Below, in pieces: positions 17,286-25,824 of a stretch of DNA of 64,000 bases. A program made the position numbers and the translations under genes. The DNA is taken from the NCBI GenBank assembly GCA_964551335.1, contig CAZKCO010000002.1, forward strand, positions 248,001-312,000, read 5' to 3'. Positions within the stretch are counted from its first letter, which is position 1; every line of letters begins with the position of its first letter. Below the pieces are notes generated by a model. The model made no database searches and was not told the DNA's origin. It worked only from the letters and a program-made list of their open reading frames with translations. The stretch comes from Tunicatimonas sp964551335 (GTDB lineage: Bacteria; Bacteroidota; Bacteroidia; Cytophagales; Cyclobacteriaceae).

Positions 17286-18403
17286 AGGTCAGTTTTCCAG
17301 TTTTTTAGGTAAGAAATTAATTCTGAACCACTGGGGCTTTTACCGTTTTGCACGTAAGCTCCCGAAGTAGCCATCCCCAGCAGGGCCGAAGTTTCTAATG
17401 AGTATCCGGCCAGTTGTCCAAAGCAAAACCCGGCGTTCAGATTATCGCCACCCCCGGTAGAAATTCGGGGTTTGGTCACCAATCGCCCCGGAATTACCTG
17501 GATACCCTGGGGACTTACAATAATAGAACGGTTTAGGGGATGTACCAACAAATTTGTCAAATTCGTGTGCTCGTAGATAAACGAACAGACATCGGTGAGT
17601 TCAGTCCCCGTCGTTTTTCCGGTTTGCCATTCAATGGCAGTAGCCAAACGACGAGCCTCGTTTTCGTTCAATCCGAGGGTAACGGTGCCGTACGGACCAA
17701 AGCTGCCGATAACTTCCAGTACCTCTTCAATGGCTGCCTGAGATTTCTTAGTTGGATCAGCCAAGTCAAAGAAGAAATGACGAGCCGATGCTTCCAGTTG
17801 CGGCAGCAATTCCTGACCCATACCTCGCCAAATGTCGGTAGCTAATGGTAGATTGCACCAGTCTACCAGCGCGATAAACTTAGCTGAATTGCAGTACTGC
17901 ACCAAGTTTGGTAAGCCAACGGTTTCTTTCACGTAGTCCCAGTCAATAGGCTGAAAGGGAGTTACTTCAGAAAGAATCAGTTTTCCGTCGTCAAACTCCA
18001 GGGCATTGGTTTCGGCCGGCAGCCCCAATGAAATCAGTTTACTTTGTGGGTGAATTTGCTCAAACAAGGGGTGGATTTCGGGCGCCCCAAAATTTCCCAG
18101 GCAGTAATTAGCGATACCCAGTGAAGCCAGGGCATGGGCCATGATCGGGGCGTTTCCGCCCAGCTTCATCTCCTGGGTAACCAGTTCCAACTGAGCACTC
18201 AGCCCAGCCGCCCGCTCAATTCGTCCCGCAAAAGCATCGATGGTCGGGTAGTAAGATCGCGACTCCCCATCCTGCGCCTGCACCACTTTCTGAATTTTGT
18301 CGATATAGCCATCCAGCCCAATAAATGCCGGTGTTTCCGTTGAGTTTGGTTCAAACGTTCCCAAACGGCTGATTAGAGTATCGATGGTCGCCGATAGGTT
18401 CAT
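17282..18403 (-). CDS. PfkB family carbohydrate kinase
   Basis: 373 residues, ribokinase fold. The C-terminal signature is ISTGGGDNLNAGF with catalytic base Asp320; most relatives have GAGD, so the GGGDN form is a variant. An N-terminal substrate part shows AFIGLDGYIDKI and MKLGGNAPIMAHALASLG. It is longer than ribokinase (about 300). It phosphorylates a sugar or sugar acid with ATP. It lies 25 bases after deoC and overlaps the next gene by four bases. Together with an aldolase and a dehydrogenase this suggests a complete route: oxidise/reduce, phosphorylate, cleave. The sugar is unknown. Confidence 0.85.
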   Translation of the reverse strand: MNLSATIDTLISRLGTFEPNSTETPAFIGLDGYIDKIQKVVQAQDGESRSYYPTIDAFAGRIERAAGLSAQLELVTQEMKLGGNAPIMAHALASLGIANYCLGNFGAPEIHPLFEQIHPQSKLISLGLPAETNALEFDDGKLILSEVTPFQPIDWDYVKETVGLPNLVQYCNSAKFIALVDWCNLPLATDIWRGMGQELLPQLEASARHFFFDLADPTKKSQAAIEEVLEVIGSFGPYGTVTLGLNENEARRLATAIEWQTGKTTGTELTDVCSFIYEHTNLTNLLVHPLNRSIIVSPQGIQVIPGRLVTKPRISTGGGDNLNAGFCFGQLAGYSLETSALLGMATSGAYVQNGKSPSGSELISYLKNWKTDL

Positions 18404-18428
18404 AAATCAGGTTGTTGTATGCAACAGG

Positions 18429-19190
18429 CTAGTATCCGCTCGGATCTTCTTTGGTATTTTCTTCTACAACTACACTTCCATCGCCAAAGCGTTTTTGGGC
18501 TTCGTTCAGGATGGTGGCGGTAGCGGTAGCGCCAATGCGGGTTACGCCCAGCTCTTTCACTTTCAGCAGATCGTCCAGGGTACGCACGCCACCAGCAGCT
18601 TTCACCTGCACCTGAGGGGCACTATGCTGCCGCATTAGTTTTAGATCGGGATGGGTAGCTCCCTGGTAGGAATATTTTCCGTCGCTGCCCTTCACAAAGC
18701 CGTAGCCGGTAGAGGTCTTCACAAAGTCAGCATTTAGCTCGCTGCAAATCTCGCAGAGTTTGATTTTATGCTGATCGTTTTCCAGAAAATCGTTCTCAAA
18801 AATCACTTTTACAATGGCACCGTGCTTATGGGTTTCTTCGGTAACCGCTTTTATCTCGTCCGTCACGTAGTCCCAGTCTTCGCTTAGAACTTTCCCAATG
18901 TTCACTACCATATCAATTTCGGTAGCTCCGGCTTCACAGGCCTGACGGGTTTCGTATACTTTCACCTCTTTGGTAGGGCTGCCCTGGGGAAATCCTATCA
19001 CGGTGCCTACGGCTACGTCAGAATTTTTCAGTAGCTCAACTGCCATTGGAACGGCGTAGGGTTTAATACAAACCGAAGCAGCATGATATTTTTTCGCCAG
19101 TTCGCAGCCTTCCTCCAAGTCCTGGTCGGTCATGGTGGGGTGCAGTAGCGAGTGGTCAATCATTTTTGCGAGTTCAGTGATTTTGTCCAT
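18429..19190 (-). CDS. deoC: Deoxyribose-phosphate aldolase
   Basis: 253 residues from the ATG at 19190. A longer frame reaches 19370 but would overlap the GntR gene and lacks family similarity. Class I aldolase: Schiff-base Lys158 in DFVKTSTGYGF, with Asp93 (EIDMVVN) and Lys197 (QVKAAGGVR) at the positions of E. coli Asp102 and Lys201. Known reaction: 2-deoxyribose-5-phosphate to glyceraldehyde-3-phosphate and acetaldehyde. Here it sits with a kinase and a dehydrogenase under a GntR regulator and beside sulfatases, so it may serve a related deoxy- or keto-sugar phosphate. It follows the GntR gene by 55 bases. Confidence 0.92.
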   Translation of the reverse strand: MDKITELAKMIDHSLLHPTMTDQDLEEGCELAKKYHAASVCIKPYAVPMAVELLKNSDVAVGTVIGFPQGSPTKEVKVYETRQACEAGATEIDMVVNIGKVLSEDWDYVTDEIKAVTEETHKHGAIVKVIFENDFLENDQHKIKLCEICSELNADFVKTSTGYGFVKGSDGKYSYQGATHPDLKLMRQHSAPQVQVKAAGGVRTLDDLLKVKELGVTRIGATATATILNEAQKRFGDGSVVVEENTKEDPSGY

Positions 19191-19245
19191 GTTTTCTAAG
19201 TTATAGCGCTGGGCGCCCGGTGGATAATTGATAATGAATATGTCT

Positions 19246-19959
19246 TTATTTGATAATTGTGCCGATTGCGTAGTGTTCCGTATTGCAGTAGAGTGAGCTG
19301 TACACGAAATAATTCGCGCGACTAGTACCGTACTTCCGGTGAATATGAAGAATGGGTGAACCCACGGCAATGCCTAAAAATCCAGAAACATCGGGTTCGG
19401 CAGAAATTGCCAGGATGCGTTGATCTACATTGGTAATTTCTAATTGATAATGATGGTAAAGCGTACGGAATAGTGAATCCTGTACCCACTCTTTATCACC
19501 AAAATCAGGGATACCGATATTAGGTAGGTAGGTGTATTCCAACATTACTGGTTGCGAATCAACCTGCCGCAAGCGGCCAATCATAATACAACCGGCCTGT
19601 TCCTCCGCTGCCGTTACATCGAAGAAGAACTCAGAATCCCACTCAGTCAAGACAGGCTCTTGTAAAAACGTAGACTTGGGCTGATGTTCAGTCTCTCCTA
19701 CCACCTCAGAAAAACCCCGAAAGGATAATAAGCCCAGTGCGGGCTGTTGCGCACAAACGATGCTGCCTTTCCCCTGCCGACGGGCAATGTAGCCCTCCTG
19801 CTCCAACACGTTCAATGCCTGCCGTACCATTACCCGGGTCATATTATGCTCGGCACTTAACGTATTTTCCGAAGGGAGCAAACTACCCTCTTCGTAGTGT
19901 CCGGAAAGAATATCGGCTTTTAGCTGTTGGTGTAGTTGTTTGTAGCGCGGAAGTTTCAT
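19246..19959 (-). CDS. GntR family (HutC/UTRA type) transcriptional regulator
   Basis: 237 residues. N-terminal winged helix (LPRYKQLHQQLKADILSG; LPSENTLSAEHNMTRVMVR; GYIARRQGKGSIV) and a C-terminal UTRA effector domain (about 95-235) that usually binds sugar phosphates or related metabolites. The site it most likely binds, ACTTGTATATACAAGT at 19994-20009, covers the -33 element of its own promoter; a second copy lies in front of the sulfatase unit at 23356. It is the first gene of a minus-strand unit with deoC, a PfkB kinase and a Gfo/Idh/MocA oxidoreductase. It is expected to repress both units until its ligand is present. Confidence 0.9.
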   Translation of the reverse strand: MKLPRYKQLHQQLKADILSGHYEEGSLLPSENTLSAEHNMTRVMVRQALNVLEQEGYIARRQGKGSIVCAQQPALGLLSFRGFSEVVGETEHQPKSTFLQEPVLTEWDSEFFFDVTAAEEQAGCIMIGRLRQVDSQPVMLEYTYLPNIGIPDFGDKEWVQDSLFRTLYHHYQLEITNVDQRILAISAEPDVSGFLGIAVGSPILHIHRKYGTSRANYFVYSSLYCNTEHYAIGTIIK

Positions 19960-19977
19960 AACGAAAAAGTACTATTA

Positions 19978-20009
19978 CAAAGGTAAAAATACTACTTGTA
20001 TATACAAGT
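19978..20009 (-). promoter_or_regulatory. GntR operator overlapping the promoter of the GntR-deoC unit
   Basis: ACTTGTATATACAAGT (19994-20009) is a perfect 16-base palindrome, like HutC-group GntR sites. On the minus strand its TTG (20007-20005) is followed, after 19 bases, by the -7 element TACCTTTG (19985-19978). The operator therefore contains the -33 element of the promoter. The GntR start lies 18 bases further on, at 19959. Binding would block RNA polymerase directly, giving autorepression. Confidence 0.75.
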
Positions 20010-20135
20010 TGATTTTTTTAAAATATTTACTCGTAGTTTTCTGGATGAGTAATCAATTCCGGGTACAAAGTTACGGACACTACTTAAAGATTATTACCGG
20101 CTCTAGGTGGATAATATCCGCTACGCGGAAGGGAG

Positions 20136-21725
20136 CTACAGCCGTGCCTGGCTCGGCATGGGTATCTTTTCTTTGGTTGAAGTTACCGTAGGCATTACCG
20201 CATCACGTTCCTGAAGATAGCCGGTAAGCATTTCCGCTAGTTCGTTAACCACATCTGGCCGCTCGGTAGCAAGATTCTTTTTCTCCCCTAGATCTCGCTC
20301 TAAATCAAATAACTCAAATCGTTGGTCGGTATGATAATATATCAATTTCCAATCACCGTACCTGATGGTGCTGCTGGGGCCCATCCCGGGCCCTTTTACC
20401 GGCTTAGGTCTTTGAAGCGGCCCCCAAAAGTTAGGAAAATGCCACACCAGCGGACGATCAAATTCTTCGGTAGACTGGCCCTGAAGTAGAGATACCAAAG
20501 ATAAACCGTCAGTAGGGTTAGCAGTAGTTAATGATGCTGCTTCCAGCAAAGTAGGAAACCAGTCGTACAGAATAACCGGTGTATGGGAGGTTGTGCCACC
20601 CGGGGCCACTGTCGGCCATCGTACTAGTAAAGGAACCCGAATGCCCCCTTCGTGGTGGGAACCCTTTCCACTACTTAGCGGACTATTATGCGTATGGGGT
20701 GGGTCCATACTCCGCCGGTCGTGACTTAGCCCGCCGTTATCAGAAGTAAAGACTACCAAGGTATTTTCGGCAACTCCTAATTCATCCAGCAGGGCAAGAA
20801 GTTCACCGGTGCTTTGGTCCAAACCTTCAATAAGCGAAGCATAGGCCGTTTCTGTTTCGTCCAACCCTTTGCTTCGGTAGGCAGGCGCAAAACGTTCGTC
20901 GGGTTCAATGGGAGTGTGGGGAGCATAATGAGCAAAATAACAAAAGAAGGGTTCATTGGCTTCAACAGCTGCTCGAATTTCTCGGATGGCTTCCTGGGTT
21001 AATGCCTGGGTCAGGTGAATTTCCTCACCAAAATAATGATCCAGGTCCCAGGCCCGCCACGGTCCGTCGGGGTTGGCCAGCGCTCCAAAATTCTTGGTGC
21101 CCCAGTAGCTCCCACAACCTCCGGCATCCCGCCCGCCAATACGTATATCGAAACCAAACGCCTTGGGGTCAGCTCCGGGAGTACCGGCTGCCCCCAAGTG
21201 GCCTTTGCCAAAATGCATGGTCCGATAGCCGGCTTTCTTAAATATTTCAGGTAGAGTTTCGGTGCTAATTGCGTTCGGCAAACCAGCTTGTGGTTGAAGA
21301 CCGTTCCAGTTCCAGTCGGAGGGCGACAGAGTGGGATGAGAAAGTTCGGAAGAAGGATGGTCTCCACTAAGGTAGGTCCACTGGGTAACTTTGTGCCTGG
21401 CCTCATTCAGCCCGGTCATCAGGCTAACTCGGGAAGGAGAACAAACCGTACAGGAATAGGCCTGAGTAAACTTCACTCCTTCGGCAGCCAATCGCTGCAG
21501 CGCGGGAGTTTGGTAGCGCTGGTTGAATTTGGTCTTCATGGGGCCAAACGGCACGCTGGTGTCCTGCCAACCCATATCGTCGGCGAGGATAAACAGGATG
21601 TTAGGTTTTTCCGTAGTTCTGGTCTCCTTGGGGGAGCAACCTGCAAGAATAAGGAGGAGCAGTAAGTGTGGAAGACTTGAGAAAATGTTCGTAGTAATCC
21701 TGTTGAGAGAAACTGCCTTGGTCAT
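20136..21725 (-). CDS. Sulfatase, FGly-dependent type I, lipoprotein
   Basis: 529 residues. A lipoprotein signal ends LILAGC (Cys30). The formylglycine motif CSPSRVSLMTG starts at Cys95, matching C-x-P-x-R-x4-T-G. Metal ligands include ILADDMG (Asp49, Asp50) and the later TSDNGG (Asp-Asn pair). It would remove sulfate esters from sugars after conversion of Cys95 by a formylglycine-generating enzyme, which is not in this window. It follows the sulfatase at 21753 by 27 bases and shares its operator. A small stem (TCCGC/GCGGA, 20117-20129) lies just past the stop. The exact sulfated glycan is not readable. Confidence 0.92.
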   Translation of the reverse strand: MTKAVSLNRITTNIFSSLPHLLLLLILAGCSPKETRTTEKPNILFILADDMGWQDTSVPFGPMKTKFNQRYQTPALQRLAAEGVKFTQAYSCTVCSPSRVSLMTGLNEARHKVTQWTYLSGDHPSSELSHPTLSPSDWNWNGLQPQAGLPNAISTETLPEIFKKAGYRTMHFGKGHLGAAGTPGADPKAFGFDIRIGGRDAGGCGSYWGTKNFGALANPDGPWRAWDLDHYFGEEIHLTQALTQEAIREIRAAVEANEPFFCYFAHYAPHTPIEPDERFAPAYRSKGLDETETAYASLIEGLDQSTGELLALLDELGVAENTLVVFTSDNGGLSHDRRSMDPPHTHNSPLSSGKGSHHEGGIRVPLLVRWPTVAPGGTTSHTPVILYDWFPTLLEAASLTTANPTDGLSLVSLLQGQSTEEFDRPLVWHFPNFWGPLQRPKPVKGPGMGPSSTIRYGDWKLIYYHTDQRFELFDLERDLGEKKNLATERPDVVNELAEMLTGYLQERDAVMPTVTSTKEKIPMPSQARL

Positions 21726-21752
21726 TTACTGCTATTTAGCGATGAATACTTT

Positions 21753-23189
21753 CTAATGATTTTCTGCTATTAACTTTTTCATCTTGTCATCCAGCTCTTT
21801 TACTTGTGGATAAAGCTCAGGGTCTTGCCGCTGTAATTGCCGCAAAAAAGGTCCGTACTGTTGTCCGTAGACGATATGGCCTAGCAGATTATTTTTTTGA
21901 TGGGGATCATTCTCCAAATCATATAATTCGTACTGGGCCCAAGCGCCGGGATAGGTCATATAACTGTACTTGTTGGTTCTTAGCCCAATGATGTTGGGGG
22001 TCTGTACAGCATTAGGGTCAACAAAGTACTCGTACACAAATCCATCCCGCCAATCACTGGGCTGCCCTCCTTTAATTATTTCCGCAAAAGACTCTCCGTG
22101 CATTGAGCCTGGTACCGAAATGCCGGCCAAGTCCAGAATGGTTGGGCCCAGATCAATATTGAGAATAAGCTCAGCTTTTTTGACGGGATCGGGAATGATG
22201 GTGGGCCAATGGACAAAGGCCGGTACTCTGATTGATTCTTCGTACATCACCCGCTTATCAATTAGGCCATGTTCTCCCATCAGGTAGCCATTATCGCTGT
22301 AGTAGATAATCACAGTATTATCCAGTTCACCTAAGTCTTTTAATGTCTGAGCCACTCTTCCTACACTTTCGTCTACCGAAAGCATGGCTTCACTATACAA
22401 TTGGAAGAAATTGTCGAAGCTACCGTACCCTACTGCTTGAAAATCCCGTTCGGCACCGTGCCAACTATTTCGCTGCCTTTTCAGCCAATTTGGCTTCCCC
22501 CGATAGTTCTCTTCGGTCTCCAGAAATGTCTCGGGCCGGGGCACAATCAAGCCTTCGTAGGCACCTTTATGTCTTTCAGCGGGTGAGAAATTCTCGTGAA
22601 TGGCCTTGTGGGAAAGATAGAGGAAATACGGCTGGTCTTTATTGTAGCTTTCTTGAAGAAATTCTACGGCATAATCAGTTAAAATATCAGTAGTATAGCC
22701 CTCCTTCTGCATTCTTTCCCCGTTAATATTCATTTCTGGATCGTAATAATCTCCTTGGCCTTTAAACGAAACCCAATGGTCGAACCCTGGTCGGGGCATG
22801 TCGTTCTCGCCACCCATGTGCCATTTACCCAGAAAAGCAGTCTGGTAACCAGCTTGTTGCAGTTCAATAGGAAAAGTAGTTGTTCCTTTCGGGAGTGGAG
22901 TATCATTATCCATCACCTGATGAGTATGGGCGTATTGACCAGTCATGATGGAAGCCCTGCTAGGAGAACAAAGGGAGGTGGTGACAAAAGCGTTCTCAAA
23001 GAACATGGCGTTCTTAGCTAGCTCATCAATGTGAGGCGTTTTAATCCAGGGGTGTTCCAGGTAGCTGAGAAAGTCGTATCGCTGATCGTCAATTAAAATG
23101 AATATGATATTAGGCCTTTCCTCCAATTGCGCCGAGGCTAGCACTGGAAATAAAAGCTGAAGGATAAATAGTGGCAAAAATTCTCTCAT
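21753..23189 (-). CDS. Sulfatase, FGly-dependent type I, secreted
   Basis: 478 residues with a signal peptide (FLPLFILQLLFPVLASAQ). The formylglycine motif CSPSRASIMTG starts at Cys74. Metal ligands: ILIDDQR (Asp34, Asp35) and YSDNGYLMGEHG. The GEHGL-type end and the C-terminal ELYDLENDPHQKNNL block are typical of the choline/iduronate-sulfatase-like group that acts on sulfated polysaccharides. It is the first gene of a two-sulfatase unit; the GntR-type palindrome lies 167 bases upstream of its start. Two sulfatases with different export signals suggest sequential desulfation of one glycan. Confidence 0.92.
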   Translation of the reverse strand: MREFLPLFILQLLFPVLASAQLEERPNIIFILIDDQRYDFLSYLEHPWIKTPHIDELAKNAMFFENAFVTTSLCSPSRASIMTGQYAHTHQVMDNDTPLPKGTTTFPIELQQAGYQTAFLGKWHMGGENDMPRPGFDHWVSFKGQGDYYDPEMNINGERMQKEGYTTDILTDYAVEFLQESYNKDQPYFLYLSHKAIHENFSPAERHKGAYEGLIVPRPETFLETEENYRGKPNWLKRQRNSWHGAERDFQAVGYGSFDNFFQLYSEAMLSVDESVGRVAQTLKDLGELDNTVIIYYSDNGYLMGEHGLIDKRVMYEESIRVPAFVHWPTIIPDPVKKAELILNIDLGPTILDLAGISVPGSMHGESFAEIIKGGQPSDWRDGFVYEYFVDPNAVQTPNIIGLRTNKYSYMTYPGAWAQYELYDLENDPHQKNNLLGHIVYGQQYGPFLRQLQRQDPELYPQVKELDDKMKKLIAENH

Positions 23190-23338
23190 CGCATTGAAGA
23201 TTGACAGCGATAATTAGCTACCTAACTGGTGCTGATTATACTCTATCGGGAAAAGAGATGACACCAGGAATTATCAGGTATACCCTTCGGTTTCCACCTT
23301 TATCAAGTAACCTATCAATGCCATCTTCCTCGGCGGAC

Positions 23339-23369
23339 TAAAGTTAAAAATTAATCTTGTATATACAAG
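23339..23369 (-). promoter_or_regulatory. Second GntR operator overlapping the sulfatase promoter
   Basis: CTTGTATATACAAG (23356-23369) repeats 14 bases of the GntR operator, and the following TTGA is shared too. On the minus strand its TTG (23368-23366) is followed after 19 bases by TAACTTTA (23346-23339), seven of eight matches to TAnnTTTG. The layout is identical to the site at 19978-20009. It drives the sulfatase pair and leaves a 5' leader of about 140 bases. Confidence 0.7.
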
Positions 23370-23385
23370 TTGAAGAGCTAACTGA

Positions 23386-23934
23386 CTAGTCGGAAACTGG
23401 TGGGTGTTTTTCCATCTTCATACCGGGTATTGAGATGTTATCGGGTAAATTTATTGCTACCTTGCTAATTTCCTGATAACCGTAGCGAGAGTAAAGAGGA
23501 TAGCCACTGAGGGTAGACGTTAACTCCAGCCAACGGAATCCTTCCCGCAGGGCCTGAGCTTCACAGTGATCGAGGAGTTTTTTACCTATTCCCCTTCGAG
23601 TCCAATTGGGATGAACATAAAAGGCGCGGATAACCGCAGGATCTACCTTCGGGTCGCGTAGTTCACTATTCAGGATAGTAGTGGCCTGATCGCCACCAAA
23701 CGGGGTCTTTCGTCGGCTCCAACCACCGCAAGCTACTACCTGATCAGCCTCTTCCACTGCGTAGTACGTCCCGTCAGCTACCACCTGAGTATCAATACCA
23801 AACAGGTACTGTAAGGAGCTTTCAATCTGCTTTGAAGAATAGTATTTACCCCCCAACTGGCGAATAGAGAGCTGAACAATCTGGTTTAAAACCGGAATGT
23901 CAACTACCGTAGCCTGCCGAATCAGAAAGGCCAT
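23386..23934 (-). CDS. GNAT family N-acetyltransferase
   Basis: 182 residues. GNAT core with the acetyl-CoA pyrophosphate loop RAFYVHPNWTRRGIGKKLL (R/Q-x-x-G-x-G/A form: RRGIGK) and the closing beta strands FRWLELTSTLSGYPLYSRYGY. Substrates in this family range from aminoglycosides to small amines and protein N-termini; none can be chosen here. It lies five bases after the DUF2231/PSCyt1 gene on the same strand, so they share a transcript. It ends 16 bases before the sulfatase operator, so this transcript may read into the sulfatase control region. Confidence 0.85.
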   Translation of the reverse strand: MAFLIRQATVVDIPVLNQIVQLSIRQLGGKYYSSKQIESSLQYLFGIDTQVVADGTYYAVEEADQVVACGGWSRRKTPFGGDQATTILNSELRDPKVDPAVIRAFYVHPNWTRRGIGKKLLDHCEAQALREGFRWLELTSTLSGYPLYSRYGYQEISKVAINLPDNISIPGMKMEKHPPVSD

Positions 23935-23939
23935 TTCAA

Positions 23940-25376
23940 TTACTTCAAAGCTACGGCGCTATCGGCTTTTACTGAGTCCCAGTCTTCTACACCCAGATTG
24001 ATCTCCAGCGCAGGATTAGTTTCCCGTAGCTGCGTAGCCCCTTCTGAGGTAACCTGGGTTTGCCATAAGTACAGCTTACGCAGATTTTTCATCTGGGCCA
24101 GTTGCTGAATACCCTCATCAGTCACCTGCGTTCCGTAGAGATTGAGATATTCCAGATAAGGTAATTCCGCAATAGAGGCCAACCCAGCATCGGTTACCTG
24201 GGTGTTCTCCAGATGAAGGCGGGTAAGATTTTTGAATTGAGACAGTGATTTCAGTGCCTCGTCAGTAGTAGCAGTATTACCTAAATCCAACCAAGTAATT
24301 TGATCAGCGGCTTTTCCCAGTTCGTTCATGAGTGAATCTGCTGAAGCACTTCGGGGTACATTTACCTGAAGCCAGTGCACTTCTTCGGCCAGAGGCATAA
24401 TCATCACCCCTCGTTGCTGAATGTTATTTACCAGCTGTTCGTCGGCCGGAGTAATCTCAGATGCCAGCAGAATCTCAACCTCGGTTTTGTTGGCGTTAGG
24501 ATCAACCAGGGTATTAAGAACAGACTGGGTTTCATCGTCTACTGTAAGTTCGGCTACTTTCTTGTCAAACGGTGCCCCTTCGGCTACCCACCAGGTGAGC
24601 AACGCTATTTGCTCGTCGGTCAGTTGACTTTTACCATCGGGGGGCATATGGTCATCATCTTCTTCCGGCAGATGCACCCGGATTAACATTTCGCTCTTTT
24701 CGGGATCGCCCGGAACAAAAATATCCCCATTTTCCCCTCCGGCCAATAAAGCTTCGGCAGTATGCATCATGAGTTCGCCCTTTTTCTTATCGGGATTATG
24801 GCAAGAAACGCAACGAGAATCCAGAATGGGATGGATGATGTCAGTGTAAACAACAGCTTCCGGCAGATTGGTAATTTGCTTTATTTCTTTGCTCTCTTTC
24901 TGCGGTAGCCCGGCCAATTTCCGTAGCGGATTAGGCATGTACTGGGTAAGATAATCGGAACCATGAGTAAGCGACCCTCCGAAGTGGCCGGCACCCATCA
25001 GTACTAAAATCATCACTGAAAATACCGATAGATAGGCTTTATCCAAAGCTGGATTAGCCTGTTTGTTTCGCTGCAGATACAACACGTAGGCAGCAATCGC
25101 AAAGACAACCGTAGCAATACCAAGCCACTGATGTAAGCCTAGCAAGTCTTCACCATAGCCTCCGCCCTGAGCTAGCATATAACCTAGAGTTGCGGCTACA
25201 AAGGCCGAAGCAGCTCCTAAAAACAATGATAACCCAACCGCTGGGCGATAAGCACTAAACCGCTCAAAGCGCGATAGTATTTCTAGCAAAAAGGCCAGCA
25301 ACAGGAACCCAATAGGCAAATGCAGAATAATTGGGTGAAAGCGTCCGAAAAAAAGGACAATATCGGGTGTCTCCAC
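23940..25376 (-). CDS. DUF2231 membrane - PSCyt1 haem - leucine-rich repeat fusion protein
   Basis: 478 residues from a GTG. Part 1 is a DUF2231-like membrane domain with four spans (about 11-33, 47-68, 83-100, 115-134) and the typical FHPIILHLPIGFLLLA start. Part 2 is a planctomycete-cytochrome-type domain (PSCyt1): CVSCH (Cys189, Cys192, His193) for covalent haem c and HMPPDGK as likely axial Met region. Part 3 (about 340-460) is a chain of leucine-rich repeats (LTRLHLENTQVTDAGL...). Haem must face the periplasm. The combination suggests a membrane redox or ligand sensor; the function is unknown. The gene is the first of a two-gene unit with the GNAT gene. Confidence 0.82.
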   Translation of the reverse strand: METPDIVLFFGRFHPIILHLPIGFLLLAFLLEILSRFERFSAYRPAVGLSLFLGAASAFVAATLGYMLAQGGGYGEDLLGLHQWLGIATVVFAIAAYVLYLQRNKQANPALDKAYLSVFSVMILVLMGAGHFGGSLTHGSDYLTQYMPNPLRKLAGLPQKESKEIKQITNLPEAVVYTDIIHPILDSRCVSCHNPDKKKGELMMHTAEALLAGGENGDIFVPGDPEKSEMLIRVHLPEEDDDHMPPDGKSQLTDEQIALLTWWVAEGAPFDKKVAELTVDDETQSVLNTLVDPNANKTEVEILLASEITPADEQLVNNIQQRGVMIMPLAEEVHWLQVNVPRSASADSLMNELGKAADQITWLDLGNTATTDEALKSLSQFKNLTRLHLENTQVTDAGLASIAELPYLEYLNLYGTQVTDEGIQQLAQMKNLRKLYLWQTQVTSEGATQLRETNPALEINLGVEDWDSVKADSAVALK

Positions 25377-25824
25377 AGTATCAGTCGTTAGGAAGTTAAT
25401 TACTAAATTTTGTCTGAACCCACCGAGCGTAGTTATTACAGTGGCTAGCCGGCAAATCCAATCCTTCTAAATTACCACTTTTCAAAAGATAATCAATTGC
25501 CAATATCAGAATTTATAGTAAGTACTGTTCGGAAAAAAGAAAAGCACAATCACAACAAAAAGAATAAATATGGGTTCAAATTATACTTACAAAGAAATTG
25601 TAGTTAATTTCAAGGGATTATCATTTTACAGTATATAAACTCTTTTTTCTTAAAAATAATATTTTTTTGTATTGTCACTAACCTATTTCCTCACCTATAG
25701 GTATACTTTTTTACGGAGTTTCGAAATCAAGCCACAGCAATATTTAGTTAAAGGGTCAGCAAATTAATTAAGACAAAAACTGGAAAAACTAGTTAGTAAT
25801 ACTACACATAATTAGAGCAAGTAT
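25377..25824. other. AT-rich intergenic region
   Basis: 448 bases between divergent genes. It is rich in A/T runs, with no open frame longer than about 22 codons, no tRNA-like fold and no clear TAnnTTTG element on either strand. It must contain the promoters of the divergent genes at 25376 and 25825. I see nothing else I can name. Confidence 0.6.
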
